Assembly (NCBI GenBank): GCA_022775085.1 | Contig: JALFJQ010000062.1 | Coordinates: forward strand, 1-43,555 | DNA from: Clostridiales bacterium | GTDB taxonomy: Bacteria; Bacillota; Clostridia; Oscillospirales; Oscillospiraceae | DNA length: 43,555 nt | Direction: 5' to 3' | In this document: piece by piece, positions 31,488-41,351 of the stretch | How positions within the stretch are numbered: the first letter of the stretch is position 1 | How the letters are laid out: the number at the start of each line of letters is the position of its first letter | Notes under the pieces: model-generated | What the model was told of the DNA's origin: nothing | Databases searched by the model: none | What the model saw: the letters and a program-made list of their open reading frames with translations, nothing else | Program-made: the position numbers and the translations under genes

Positions 31488-32807
31488 GTGAAAAAGCGAA
31501 TATGGCTTCCAGTCACCCTGCTGACGGCGCTGCTCCTGACCGGCTGCGCCATGCACACGGTGGAGGAAATGTATGCCCTGCCCAAGCGGTCGTCGGAGTT
31601 CCGGGAGCTTCAGGCTGCCATCGACACGGCCATGTACGGCATGACTTTTTCCTCCCCCCAGTCCGGGGAAAACCAGCAGACGGTGCAGATGGCGGATCTG
31701 AACGGCGACGGTGTGGACGAGTATCTGGTGTTCGCCAAGGGCGCCACGGAACGGCCCCTGCAGGTGCTGATTTTCCAGCAGGACGAAAACGGCAGATGCC
31801 GGACCATGGACACCATCGGCTTCAACGGCCAGGCCTTTGAGCAGGTGGAATACATGGATTTTGACGACCATCCCGGCAAGGAGCTTGTGGTTGGCTTTCA
31901 GGTCAGCGACCAGGTGCTGCGCAGCGTGGCGGTGTTCACCTTCCGGAGCGGCAGCGCGGAGCTGCTGCTCATGAACGGCTATACGAAAATGCTGCCCTGC
32001 AATTTAAGCGGCGGCAAGAGTGAACTCATGGTTCTGCGTCCCGGCGAGGAAGAGACGGAGCGGGGCATGGCGGTGCTTTACGGCTATCGGGACGGTCAGA
32101 TCGTCCGGTCCGTGGAGACGGAGCTGTCCGCCCACACCTCCCGGATCCGCCGGATCACCACGGGAACCCTTCAGGACGGCGTGCCGGCGGTGTTTGTCAC
32201 CAGCTCCTCCGGGGAAAATACCATTGTCACCGATATTTTCGCGGTGAAGGACGGGGAATTTACCAACGTTTCCTTCTCCACGGAGGCTGATACCAGCATC
32301 GGCACCCTGCTCAATTACTACGTCTATGCCGAGGACATCGACGCCGACGGCATTCTGGAGCTTCCCAGCCTGCTGACCATGAAGCCGGTGGGCACCAGGC
32401 GGGAGGACGAGCAGAAATTTCTGGTGCGCTGGTACGCGCTGGATTCCGAAGGCTGGGAGCTGGACAAGCTGTACACCTTCCACGATTACAACGGCGGCTG
32501 GTATCTGCAGCTGGACGGCAGCTGGGCCAGCCGGCTGACGGTGGAGCAGGAGCATGGCAGCTTCTGCTTCTATGTGTGGGATGAGAATTATCAGGCGGCG
32601 ACGCCTCTGTTTACCCTGTACGTCCTTACCGGCGTAGACCGGGACGAGCAGGCCTCTCAGAACGGGCGGTTCCCGCTGTATCGTTCCGAGGGCGTCGCCT
32701 ACGCGGCGCAGCTGGACATCGCCGCACCGGAATATAACATAACCGAAGAAAGCCTGCAGGAAAGCTTCCGCCTGATCCGTCAGGATTGGCAGACGGGGGA
32801 AACTTAG
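31488..32807 (+). CDS. Lipoprotein with calcium-loop-like repeats
   Basis: A 439-residue exported lipoprotein: signal peptide 1-19 ending in the lipobox LTGC with Cys20 as lipid-bearing residue. Two DxDxDG-type loops (DLNGDGVDE about 70-78, DIDADGILE about 284-292) resemble the Ca-binding loops of VCBS/FG-GAP beta-propeller repeats, and DFDDHPGKELVVGF fits the same blade pattern. The start is GTG 31488, with GAGAGGAG 8 nt upstream; the frame opens at TTG 31470, which lies before that site. The response-regulator gene follows after 16 bp, so the lipoprotein may feed the sensor kinase or be controlled by it. Confidence 0.8.
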   Translation: MKKRIWLPVTLLTALLLTGCAMHTVEEMYALPKRSSEFRELQAAIDTAMYGMTFSSPQSGENQQTVQMADLNGDGVDEYLVFAKGATERPLQVLIFQQDENGRCRTMDTIGFNGQAFEQVEYMDFDDHPGKELVVGFQVSDQVLRSVAVFTFRSGSAELLLMNGYTKMLPCNLSGGKSELMVLRPGEEETERGMAVLYGYRDGQIVRSVETELSAHTSRIRRITTGTLQDGVPAVFVTSSSGENTIVTDIFAVKDGEFTNVSFSTEADTSIGTLLNYYVYAEDIDADGILELPSLLTMKPVGTRREDEQKFLVRWYALDSEGWELDKLYTFHDYNGGWYLQLDGSWASRLTVEQEHGSFCFYVWDENYQAATPLFTLYVLTGVDRDEQASQNGRFPLYRSEGVAYAAQLDIAAPEYNITEESLQESFRLIRQDWQTGET

Positions 32808-32823
32808 GAAGAAGGGGTAAGAT

Positions 32824-33513
32824 ATGAAAAAAGTGCTGATTATGGAAGATGAATTGAACATCCGCAGCTTTGTGGTAATCAATCTCAAGCGCGCCGGCTA
32901 TGACGTCATCGAGGCGGGGGACGGGCAGGAGGCGCTGGACGCCATTGCCGCCAATCCCGATGCCGGTGTCGCCATTCTGGACATCATGGTCCCCGGGGAC
33001 ATGGACGGCTTTGAGGTCTGCCGCCGGATCCGGGCCACCAACAAGCAGATGGGCATCATCATGCTCACCGCCCGGACCCAGGAAATGGACAAGGTCACGG
33101 GCCTGATGACCGGTGCCGACGACTATGTGACAAAGCCCTTCTCTCCCGCGGAGCTGACGGCCCGGATTGACGCACTGTACCGCCGCATCGGCGGAGATAC
33201 CAACGTCAGCTCGGAGCTGATTACCCAGGGGCCTTTCGTCATGAACACCCGGAACCACACTTTGGAAAAGAACGGAAACCGCATCCGCCTGACCCAGGTG
33301 GAGTACGCCATTTTGAAGCTGTTCATGCAGAACCCCGGCCGTGCTCTGTCCCGGGAGGACATTCTGGCGGCGGTCTGGGGCCGGGACTACGACGGGGAGC
33401 TGAAAATCGTGGACGTGAACATCCGCCGTCTGCGCATCAAAATTGAGGATGACACCGCCAACCCCACCTACATCACCACCGTCTGGGGCCTTGGCTATAA
33501 GTGGGGCGCGTAA
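32824..33513 (+). CDS. OmpR/PhoB-family response regulator
   Basis: A 229-residue two-component transcription factor. The receiver domain (1-120) has the acidic pair Glu8-Asp9, the phosphoryl-accepting Asp53 in AILDIMVPG and the Lys in YVTKPFSP; the C-terminal winged helix ends with the NIRRLRIKIEDDTANPTYITTVWGLGYKW pattern of Trans_reg_C. The sensor kinase follows after 3 bp and is the likely partner. Target genes are unknown; the lipoprotein gene upstream is one candidate. Confidence 0.93.
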   Translation: MKKVLIMEDELNIRSFVVINLKRAGYDVIEAGDGQEALDAIAANPDAGVAILDIMVPGDMDGFEVCRRIRATNKQMGIIMLTARTQEMDKVTGLMTGADDYVTKPFSPAELTARIDALYRRIGGDTNVSSELITQGPFVMNTRNHTLEKNGNRIRLTQVEYAILKLFMQNPGRALSREDILAAVWGRDYDGELKIVDVNIRRLRIKIEDDTANPTYITTVWGLGYKWGA

Positions 33514-33516
33514 CGG

Positions 33517-34944
33517 GTGAAGGACTTCAAATCGATCCTCCATGTGGGCGGCCTGCGAAAACGGTGGCTGACCAATACGGCCAGCGTTGTGCTGGCCCTG
33601 GGGCTGGTCTGCGTGCTGGCGGTGACGGCCTCCTTCGCGGCCTACTACTATTCCAATATGGAATCGGACATGAAGTACCGGGCCAAGACCACCACGGATT
33701 TTTTCGCCGCCTATATCGACCAGACCTACAACGAATTCTATCAGTCCTGCATCACCTACGCCCAGACCTTTGAAGATAAGGACACCATCGAATTGCAGTT
33801 TATCAACCGGGACGGACAGCTGGTGGCCTCCTCCTACGGCCAGTGGGCCGGTCAGGCGCCCTCCACGCCGGAGATCGCATCCGCGGTGGAAAGCCGCTAT
33901 CCGGTTCCCTATCTGGGCAGAGACCCGGATACCGGGGAGCGGATTATGGCGGTATCCAGCCCCATGATCTACTCCAACGGCGAGGTCATCGGCGTGCTGC
34001 GCTACGTCACCTCCACCCGGAAGGTGGACGCCCAGATCGTACAGGTGTGCTTCGTGAGTCTGCTGGTGCTGGCCGCGGTGATGGCGGTGGTGCTCTTTAG
34101 CAGCAATTTCTTCCTGCGTTCCGTCATGAATCCCGTGGCGGAGATCACGGAAAAGGCCCAGCGCATTGCCGCCGGCAGCTACGGCGTGCAGATTCAGACC
34201 AAATACCGGGACGAAATCGGGGCACTGGCGGACACCATCAACGAAATGTCCAACAAAATCGCCCAAAATGAAAAAATGCAGGCGGAATTCATTTCCCAGC
34301 TGTCCCATGAGCTGCGCACGCCGCTGACCGTCATCAACGGCTGGAGCGAAACGCTTTTGGCGGACGAAAACATGGACGCGGAGACCCGGCAGGGTATGAA
34401 GATCATCTCCAGCGAGGCCAAGCGCCTGACGGAGATGGTCATGGATCTGCTGGACTTTACGCGGATGCAGGACGGCCGCATGACCCTGGCGGTGGAAATG
34501 ACCGATCTGCGCTCTGAGTACGAGGACACGGTGTTCATGTACGGCAGCCGCCTGTCGCAGGACGGAATCCAGCTGATTTATAAAGAAAATGACGAGGATA
34601 TTCCGGAAATTCCCTGCGATCCCCAGCGGATGCGGCAGGTGTTCCTGAACATTCTGGACAACGCCGCCAAGCACGGCGGGGCGGGCAAGCGCATTGAGAC
34701 GGAGATGCACTATGACGGTGAGCAGGTAATCGTTCGGATCCGGGACTTTGGCCCCGGCATCCCGGAGGACGAGCTGCCTCTGGTCAAAAAGAAATTTTAT
34801 AAGGGCAGCTCCAGCGTGCGGGGCACCGGCATCGGGCTTGCGGTCTGTGACGAGATCGTGCAGATGCACGGCGGCACCCTAAGTCTGGAAAACGCGGAAG
34901 GCGGCGGCACGCTGGTGACGGTGCGCCTGCCCGCGGCCCACTAA
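33517..34944 (+). CDS. Sensor histidine kinase
   Basis: A 475-residue membrane kinase: transmembrane helix about 22-45, an extracellular sensor domain about 46-168, a second helix about 170-195, HAMP about 196-248, then the phosphorylated His264 in SQLSHELRTPLTV. The ATP-binding domain has NILDNAAKHG (N box), DFGPGIPEDE (G1) and GTGIGLAVCDEI (G2). Its start is GTG 33517, only 3 bp after the response-regulator stop and without a clear ribosome-binding site, which suggests coupling. Signal unknown. Confidence 0.92.
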   Translation: MKDFKSILHVGGLRKRWLTNTASVVLALGLVCVLAVTASFAAYYYSNMESDMKYRAKTTTDFFAAYIDQTYNEFYQSCITYAQTFEDKDTIELQFINRDGQLVASSYGQWAGQAPSTPEIASAVESRYPVPYLGRDPDTGERIMAVSSPMIYSNGEVIGVLRYVTSTRKVDAQIVQVCFVSLLVLAAVMAVVLFSSNFFLRSVMNPVAEITEKAQRIAAGSYGVQIQTKYRDEIGALADTINEMSNKIAQNEKMQAEFISQLSHELRTPLTVINGWSETLLADENMDAETRQGMKIISSEAKRLTEMVMDLLDFTRMQDGRMTLAVEMTDLRSEYEDTVFMYGSRLSQDGIQLIYKENDEDIPEIPCDPQRMRQVFLNILDNAAKHGGAGKRIETEMHYDGEQVIVRIRDFGPGIPEDELPLVKKKFYKGSSSVRGTGIGLAVCDEIVQMHGGTLSLENAEGGGTLVTVRLPAAH

Positions 34945-34956
34945 GGAGACAATCCC

Positions 34957-35955
34957 ATGGCAAACGAAAAACAGCAGTGCTGTGAAAAATTCAAAACCAT
35001 GATCGGCGGACAGGCGCTGATCGAGGGCATCATGATGCGCGGCCCCGACAAGGACGCCATCGTGGTGCGCAGGCCGGACGGCCTCAGCATTGAGACTAGC
35101 CCCAGGAAGAAAAATCCCCCAAAATCCTGTAAAAATCTCCCCTTTATCCGGGGAATCTTCAACTTTTTTGATTCTCAGGTGGTGGGCATCAAGGCGCTTC
35201 TGCACTCGGCGGACTTAGCCCCCGAGGAAATGCAGGAGGAACCTTCCAAGTTTGACCTGTGGCTGGAAAAGAAGCTGGGCAATGAAAAGTTCCAGCAGGC
35301 CGTGGTGGGCATCGCCGTTGCCATGGGCCTTGGCCTGTCCATTGTGCTGTTCTTCCTGCTGCCCATGGTCATCGGCGGGTTCTTTGACCGCTGGCTGGAA
35401 AGCAACCTGGCCCTGAATCTGGTGGAAGGTATCATCCGCATGGTGATTTTCCTTGCGTATATGTTCCTCATTTCCCGGATGCAGGAGATGAAACGGGTAT
35501 TTTCCTACCACGGCGCGGAGCACAAGACCATCCGCTGCTATGAGGCGGGCCTGCCCCTGACGGTGGAAAACGTGCGGATGCAGACGAGACTGCACCCCCG
35601 CTGCGGCACCAGCTTCCTGCTGGTGGTCATGGTGATCTCCATTCTGGTGTTCTCCGTGGCATCCTCCGCGCTGCTGGCGGCAGTGCCCGGGCTGGAAGCC
35701 CTTCGGGGAACTTTCGGCTACCGGCTGCTGATGATCGCCTTTAAGCTGCTGCTTCTGCCCATCGTGGTGGGTATCACCTATGAGATCAACCGCTGGGCCG
35801 GCCGTCACGACAACGGCTTTACGAAAATTCTCACCGCTCCCGGTATGTGGCTGCAAAATTTCACCACCAACGAGCCGGACGACTCCATGATCGAGGTGGG
35901 CATCGCCGCCGTGGAAGCGGTGCTGCCGGAGCAGGAGGGCGCTGACCGATGGTAA
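34957..35955 (+). CDS. DUF1385 membrane protein (YqhQ-like)
   Basis: A 332-residue protein with about four membrane helices. The family signature GGQALIEGIMMRGPDKDAIVVRRPDG is at about 18-43, and YHGAEHKTIRCYEAGLPLTVENVRMQTRLHPRCGTSFLL at about 188-226 is the second conserved block, with His and Cys that could bind metal. YqhQ-type proteins have no firmly established biochemical role. GGAGA lies upstream, and the 3' end overlaps prmC by 7 bp, the usual arrangement of DUF1385 next to prmC. Confidence 0.9.
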   Translation: MANEKQQCCEKFKTMIGGQALIEGIMMRGPDKDAIVVRRPDGLSIETSPRKKNPPKSCKNLPFIRGIFNFFDSQVVGIKALLHSADLAPEEMQEEPSKFDLWLEKKLGNEKFQQAVVGIAVAMGLGLSIVLFFLLPMVIGGFFDRWLESNLALNLVEGIIRMVIFLAYMFLISRMQEMKRVFSYHGAEHKTIRCYEAGLPLTVENVRMQTRLHPRCGTSFLLVVMVISILVFSVASSALLAAVPGLEALRGTFGYRLLMIAFKLLLLPIVVGITYEINRWAGRHDNGFTKILTAPGMWLQNFTTNEPDDSMIEVGIAAVEAVLPEQEGADRW

Positions 35956-36824
35956 AGCAGTACGGCGCCCTGTATCAGGACACCCGCCGGGCGCTGCTGG
36001 AAACGGAAAACGCCCAGGACGCGGGGGTGCTGGCCCGGATGCTCATTTGCCATGTGTCCGGCAAAAGCCACGCCCAATTTCTGGCAGACCGGGACTTGTA
36101 CGCCGGTGAAGCCATCGTAGAAGGGGTGGAAAATGGCCTCAAGCGGCTGCTTTCCGGGGAACCCATCGCCTACATTCTGGGCCAGTGGGAATTTTACGGC
36201 CTGCCCATGACCGTGTCCCCCAAGGTGCTGATCCCCAGAGACGACACCTGCGCCGTGGCGGAATTGGCCATCAAACAGGCGCTGTTTCTCGACAAAGACC
36301 CCCGGATTCTGGATTTGTGCTGCGGCACCGGCTGCATTGGGTTGGCGGTTGCCAGCCGGGTGAAGGACGCGAAGGTGACGCTGGCGGACGTCAGTCAGGA
36401 GGCTCTGGCGGTGGCGAAGGAAAACGCCGCCCTCAATAAGCTCACCGGCCGGGTGCGCTGCGTGCAGGCGGACGCGTTGAAGCCCGCCTTCCCATTTCTT
36501 GGAAAATTCGACCTGATTGTCTCCAATCCCCCCTATATTACCGCTCAGGAAATGCTGGAACTGCCGGTCAGCGTCAAGGACTATGAACCCCATCTGGCCC
36601 TCTACGGCGGCGAGGACGGTCTGGACTTTTACCGGGCCATCGCCCAAAACTTTGCCCCGGCGCTGAAACCCGGCGGCTTCCTGTGCTTCGAGTTCGGCAT
36701 GGGGCAGGGGGACGATGTGTGCCGGATTTTGGAAATGAACGGGTATACCATTCTGGAACGAACCAGAGATTATAATGACAGAGAACGTGCTGTTCTGGCG
36801 CAGTACGGCAGGAAGGAAGTTTGA
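35949..36824 (+). CDS. prmC: Peptide chain release factor N5-glutamine methyltransferase
   Basis: Methylates the Gln of the GGQ motif in release factors 1 and 2, raising termination efficiency. It has 291 residues: an N-terminal helical domain, then a Rossmann fold with the SAM motif [16 protein letters not shown] (about 118-133) and the catalytic NPPYI (about 194-198). The stop falls just before the recA start, whose ribosome-binding site is inside this gene's end. Confidence 0.95.
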   Translation: MVKQYGALYQDTRRALLETENAQDAGVLARMLICHVSGKSHAQFLADRDLYAGEAIVEGVENGLKRLLSGEPIAYILGQWEFYGLPMTVSPKVLIPRDDTCAVAELAIKQALFLDKDPRILDLCCGTGCIGLAVASRVKDAKVTLADVSQEALAVAKENAALNKLTGRVRCVQADALKPAFPFLGKFDLIVSNPPYITAQEMLELPVSVKDYEPHLALYGGEDGLDFYRAIAQNFAPALKPGGFLCFEFGMGQGDDVCRILEMNGYTILERTRDYNDRERAVLAQYGRKEV

Positions 36825-36828
36825 ATTT

Positions 36829-37924
<1,096 letters not shown>

Positions 37925-37935
<11 letters not shown>

Positions 37936-38551
37936 TTCTCTAAAAAACGCCCCCGACCGGGCCGGGCGCTATTGGGTCACCTTCTCCGACGGCACAAAAT
38001 TGGGCCTGTACCGGCAGACGGTGGAGGACTTCGGTCTGTATCCCGGCAGGGAGCTGGAGGAAGCCGAGTTTGCCCGTCTGGGGACGGAAGCGGGAAAAAT
38101 GTCCGCCAAAATGCGGGCAGTTCGGATTGTTTCCGCGTCCAGCGTGTCGAAACGGGACTTACAGCAGCGGCTGGTGCGCAAGGGGGAGGACCCTGAGCAG
38201 GCGAGAGCTGCCGTAGAGTGGATGGAAGATCTTCATCTGGTGGACGACCGGGCCACGGCAGAGCAGGTGGTTCGCTCCTGTATCTATAAGGGCTACGGCC
38301 TTCAGCGGGCGAAACAGGCTCTCTACGAAAAGCAGATTCCCAAGGCCTACTGGGACGAGGTTCTGGAGGACTACCCCGACCAAAGTGAGAAAATTCAGGA
38401 CTTTCTCCGTTCCCGGCTGGATGGGGATTCTGACGAAAAACAGAAGAAACGGGCCATTGACGCCCTGATTCGCCGTGGGCACAGCTACGGCACCATCAAA
38501 AAAGCATTGGCAAGTTTGTCCTTCGACTGTGAGGACGTGTTTGAGGAATAA
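37925..38551 (+). CDS. recX: RecX regulatory protein
   Basis: Inhibitor/modulator of RecA filaments. It has 208 residues in three-helix repeats: [27 protein letters not shown] and [24 protein letters not shown] and [20 protein letters not shown]. Its start lies within the recA 3' end, so levels of the two proteins are linked. Confidence 0.92.
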
Positions 38552-38554
38552 AAA

Positions 38555-39883
38555 ATGGCAAATATTGGATTTATTTCCCTTGGCTGCGCGAAAAATCAGG
38601 TGGACTGCGAGCGGATGATGTACCGCGTGCAGGAAGCCGGACACACCGTCAAGGAGGACATTGTGGGCAGCGACGTGGTGGTCATCAACACCTGCGGGTT
38701 TATCGACTCCGCCAAATCCGAGGCCATCGACTACATTTTGCAGACTGCCCAGCTGAAAGCGCAGGGGCTGGTGGGAAAGATTTTGGTCACCGGCTGCCTG
38801 TCCCAGCGGTATCAGGGGGACATTACGAAGGAAATGCCCGAGGTGGACGGCATTTTGGGCACTGGCAGCTACACCGAGATAGTGCCCGCCATCGAGGCCC
38901 TGCTGGAAGAAAAAACCGTGGAGGATTTCGGCTCCATCGACGCCCCCGAGCAGGAGACGGGCCGCATCGTCACCACCCCGGAGCACTACGCCTTTATCAA
39001 AATCGCCGAGGGCTGCGACAACCACTGCGCCTACTGCATCATCCCCAAGCTGCGGGGCAGATACCGCAGCCGCCAAATGGACGACATTCTCTACGAAGCC
39101 CGGCTGTTGGCGGACAGCGGCGTGAAGGAGCTGATGGTGGTGGCTCAGGACACCAGCCGCTACGGCACGGACTTCCCGGAACACAAGCGTCTTCTGCCGG
39201 AGCTGCTGCGGCAGCTGTGCCAGATCGACGGTCTGCACTGGATCCGGGTGCACTACGTCTACCCCGACGAAATCGACGACGAGCTCATGGAGGTCATGGC
39301 GACAGAGCCGAAAATCGTCAAATATCTGGACATCCCCATCCAGCACTGCAACAGTAAGATCTTGAAGATGATGAACCGCCGGGGGGACGGGGACTTCCTC
39401 CGGGCGCTGCTTGCCAAGCTTCGGGCGAAGATTCCCGGCCTGGTCATCCGCACCAGCCTGATCACCGGCCTGCCCGGGGAGGGCGAGGAGGAATTCCGGG
39501 AGCTGTGCGACTTCCTGCGGGAAACCAAAATGGAGCGGGTGGGCGCCTTCGCCTTCTCTCCCGAGGAGGGGACTCCCGCCGCGGAAATGGAGCACGTCGA
39601 TACCGAAACCGCCCAGAAGCGGGCGGAGATCGTGGAGATGCTCCAGTCCGAAATCATGGACGAGTGGAGTGCTTCCATGATCGGCAAAACCCTGGAAGTC
39701 CTGGTGGACGGCTACGACGAGGAAGGAGAGCAGTTCTACGGCCGCACCTACGCCGACTCTCCCGACATTGACGGCCGGGTGTGGATTGCTTCCGAGGAAC
39801 CGCTGCGGGAGGGCGAATTTGTGATGGTGACCATCGACGGCTGCCGGGACGGCGACCTTTCAGGATATGTTGTGGAGGAATGA
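38555..39883 (+). CDS. rimO: Ribosomal protein S12 methylthiotransferase
   Basis: Radical-SAM enzyme that adds a methylthio group to Asp of ribosomal protein S12 (uS12). It has 442 residues: an N-terminal UPF0004 domain with three Cys for the auxiliary iron-sulfur cluster (FISLGCAKNQVDCERMM; NTCGF; TGCLSQRY), the radical-SAM CxxxCxxC in EGCDNHCAYCIIPKLRG (about 149-165), and a C-terminal TRAM domain. The spacing after recX is 3 bp. pgsA follows at once. Confidence 0.96.
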   Translation: MANIGFISLGCAKNQVDCERMMYRVQEAGHTVKEDIVGSDVVVINTCGFIDSAKSEAIDYILQTAQLKAQGLVGKILVTGCLSQRYQGDITKEMPEVDGILGTGSYTEIVPAIEALLEEKTVEDFGSIDAPEQETGRIVTTPEHYAFIKIAEGCDNHCAYCIIPKLRGRYRSRQMDDILYEARLLADSGVKELMVVAQDTSRYGTDFPEHKRLLPELLRQLCQIDGLHWIRVHYVYPDEIDDELMEVMATEPKIVKYLDIPIQHCNSKILKMMNRRGDGDFLRALLAKLRAKIPGLVIRTSLITGLPGEGEEEFRELCDFLRETKMERVGAFAFSPEEGTPAAEMEHVDTETAQKRAEIVEMLQSEIMDEWSASMIGKTLEVLVDGYDEEGEQFYGRTYADSPDIDGRVWIASEEPLREGEFVMVTIDGCRDGDLSGYVVEE

Positions 39884-39885
39884 AA

Positions 39886-40413
39886 ATGACGACTGCCAGT
39901 AAAATTACCCTGTCCCGGGTGCTGATGATTCCCGCCTACATGGTGACCATGTACTTATCCCGTGGGGAAGCGGGGCTGTGGATGTATATCTCTCTTGCGA
40001 TTTTCGTGATTGCCAGCCTGACGGACTTTGTGGACGGCTACATCGCCCGACACTACCAGCAGGTGACGGATTTCGGCAAATTCCTTGACCCCCTGGCGGA
40101 CAAGCTGCTGACCATCGCCGCCATGTGTATGTTCTGCCAGTGGGGCGTGTTCCCGGCCTGGGCGCTGATGATCGTGCTGACCCGGGAGTTTGCTGTCACG
40201 GGCCTGCGGCTCATTGCGGTGCAGAAGGGCACCGTCATCGCCGCCGGTTGGAGCGGAAAGGTCAAGACCGCCAGCACCATGGTGGGGCTGTGCGCCATGA
40301 TGGCCCTGCCCGGCATCGCCGTTCTCAACTGGGTGGTCATCGCCGTCATCGTAGTCACCACCCTGTATTCCGGCATCGAATACTTTACCCAAAACTGGGA
40401 CTGCCTCTGGTGA
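39886..40413 (+). CDS. pgsA: CDP-diacylglycerol--glycerol-3-phosphate 3-phosphatidyltransferase
   Basis: Membrane enzyme making phosphatidylglycerol phosphate. It has 175 residues with several membrane helices. The CDP-alcohol phosphotransferase motif DGxxAR(x8)GxxxDxxxD is seen as DGYIARHYQQVTDFGKFLDPLADK (about 44-67). ATG 39886 is favoured: GGAGG at 39874-39878 is 7 nt away, while ATG 39880, which overlaps the rimO stop, is too close. The gene ends the DUF1385-pgsA group; a repeat and a terminator follow. Confidence 0.93.
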   Translation: MTTASKITLSRVLMIPAYMVTMYLSRGEAGLWMYISLAIFVIASLTDFVDGYIARHYQQVTDFGKFLDPLADKLLTIAAMCMFCQWGVFPAWALMIVLTREFAVTGLRLIAVQKGTVIAAGWSGKVKTASTMVGLCAMMALPGIAVLNWVVIAVIVVTTLYSGIEYFTQNWDCLW

Positions 40414-40680
40414 GCGGGCGGGGCCCGCAGCCAATGCGTTACGGACACTGGCGGTAAACCAGCATCCTAAGGGCCCCTCGAAGGGTTCTGCTCAGCAAAA
40501 TTGCTCTTTAGCTAACTAAGAAAAAATGTCATTGCGAGCCAGCGCGCACGCTGGCGTGGCAATCCGTACTCCTTTTTGTGCCTGGTACGATGTTGGAACG
40601 TGTAAAGGGGAACGGATTGCCACGTCGGGCTTCGCCCTCCTCGCAATGACATACTAATTCGCTAAATTCCCCTTTAGCTG
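40414..40680. repeat. Composite palindromic repeat, copy C
   Basis: It has a side module starting GCGGGCGGGGCCCGCAGCC (40414 on) and a palindrome at 40527-40651 of 125 bp, ending at CGCTAAATTCCCC. The side module shares GGGCCCGCAGCCAATGCG and GGGCCCCTCG with copy B, but its other end has diverged. Confidence 0.75.
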
Positions 40681-40705
40681 ATAAACACTTTTGAAAGATC
40701 GTTTT

Positions 40706-40738
40706 GGGCCTGCTGCGTTCCTCGCGGCAGGCCCTTTT
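40706..40738 (+). terminator. Terminator after the pgsA group
   Basis: GGGCCTGCTGCG pairs with CGCGGCAGGCCC around a 5-nt loop and is followed by TTTT. Confidence 0.75.
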
Positions 40739-40839
40739 GCTGTAATTTGTCGAATACCGTCCGACAATATTTACTGGCTTGGCATGATACGATTTTCCTG
40801 TAGAAAACCTGCGCAGACAGGCATACAGGAGGAATCAAC

Positions 40840-41292
40840 ATGGCAAAGAAAAAGCAGGAGGGGGCGGTCTGGTTTCGGATGTTTCGGTATTTCCGGAACA
40901 TGGTGGACGCGGTGCCGGACGAGAGCGCCGGGGCGGCACTGAAGGCGGTGTTCGCCTACTTTGACACCGGTGTGCTTCCCACGAACCTGGACACACTGGC
41001 CTACGCGCTGTTTCTGACCATCAAACCGGCGGTGGACGAATCCAACGAGGACTACGCCAAGGCGGTGGAGCGGGGGCGCAAGGCCGTCAGCAAACGATGG
41101 ATGCAGGAGGATACAGCCTGTATAGACCCTGTAACAGAAGAAGAAAAAGAAACAGAAAAAGAAATAAAAAAAGAGCTATATCAAGAAACAGAAGCCGCGC
41201 CTTGCTCCCTGCCGAAAGCATTGGAACGGGAAATCGATTTTAACCGGCGGCGGGAACTGGCGCTGGAAAAGCTGCGGAACTATTCCGCTTGA
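40840..41292 (+). CDS. DUF6291-like phage-type protein
   Basis: A 150-residue, soluble, helical protein. Its start (AVWFRMFRYFRNMVDAVPDESAGAALKAVFAYF and LPTNLDTLAYALFLTIKPAVDESNEDYAKAVERGRKAVSKRW) resembles DUF6291, usually found in phage replication regions. The second half (about 92-130) is a Glu/Lys-rich run. AGGAGG precedes ATG. No other phage genes adjoin, so it is a domesticated or leftover gene. The assignment is from remembered patterns. Confidence 0.6.
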   Translation: MAKKKQEGAVWFRMFRYFRNMVDAVPDESAGAALKAVFAYFDTGVLPTNLDTLAYALFLTIKPAVDESNEDYAKAVERGRKAVSKRWMQEDTACIDPVTEEEKETEKEIKKELYQETEAAPCSLPKALEREIDFNRRRELALEKLRNYSA

Positions 41293-41317
41293 TAAGTCCC
41301 GGCGAATCTGCTATAAT
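41289..41317 (+). promoter_or_regulatory. Promoter of the DUF4317 gene
   Basis: TTGATA (41289-41294), 17 bp, TATAAT (41312-41317). It overlaps the stop codon of the preceding gene. Confidence 0.75.
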
Positions 41318-41351
41318 GGTGCGGCTATCCTGAACGAAACGAGGACAAACC

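Noticed and set aside
32626..34869. 747-codon open frame on the minus strand
   Set aside because: It is antisense to the response regulator and histidine kinase, whose motifs are complete. The translated frame is His/Gly/Val-rich shadow sequence.
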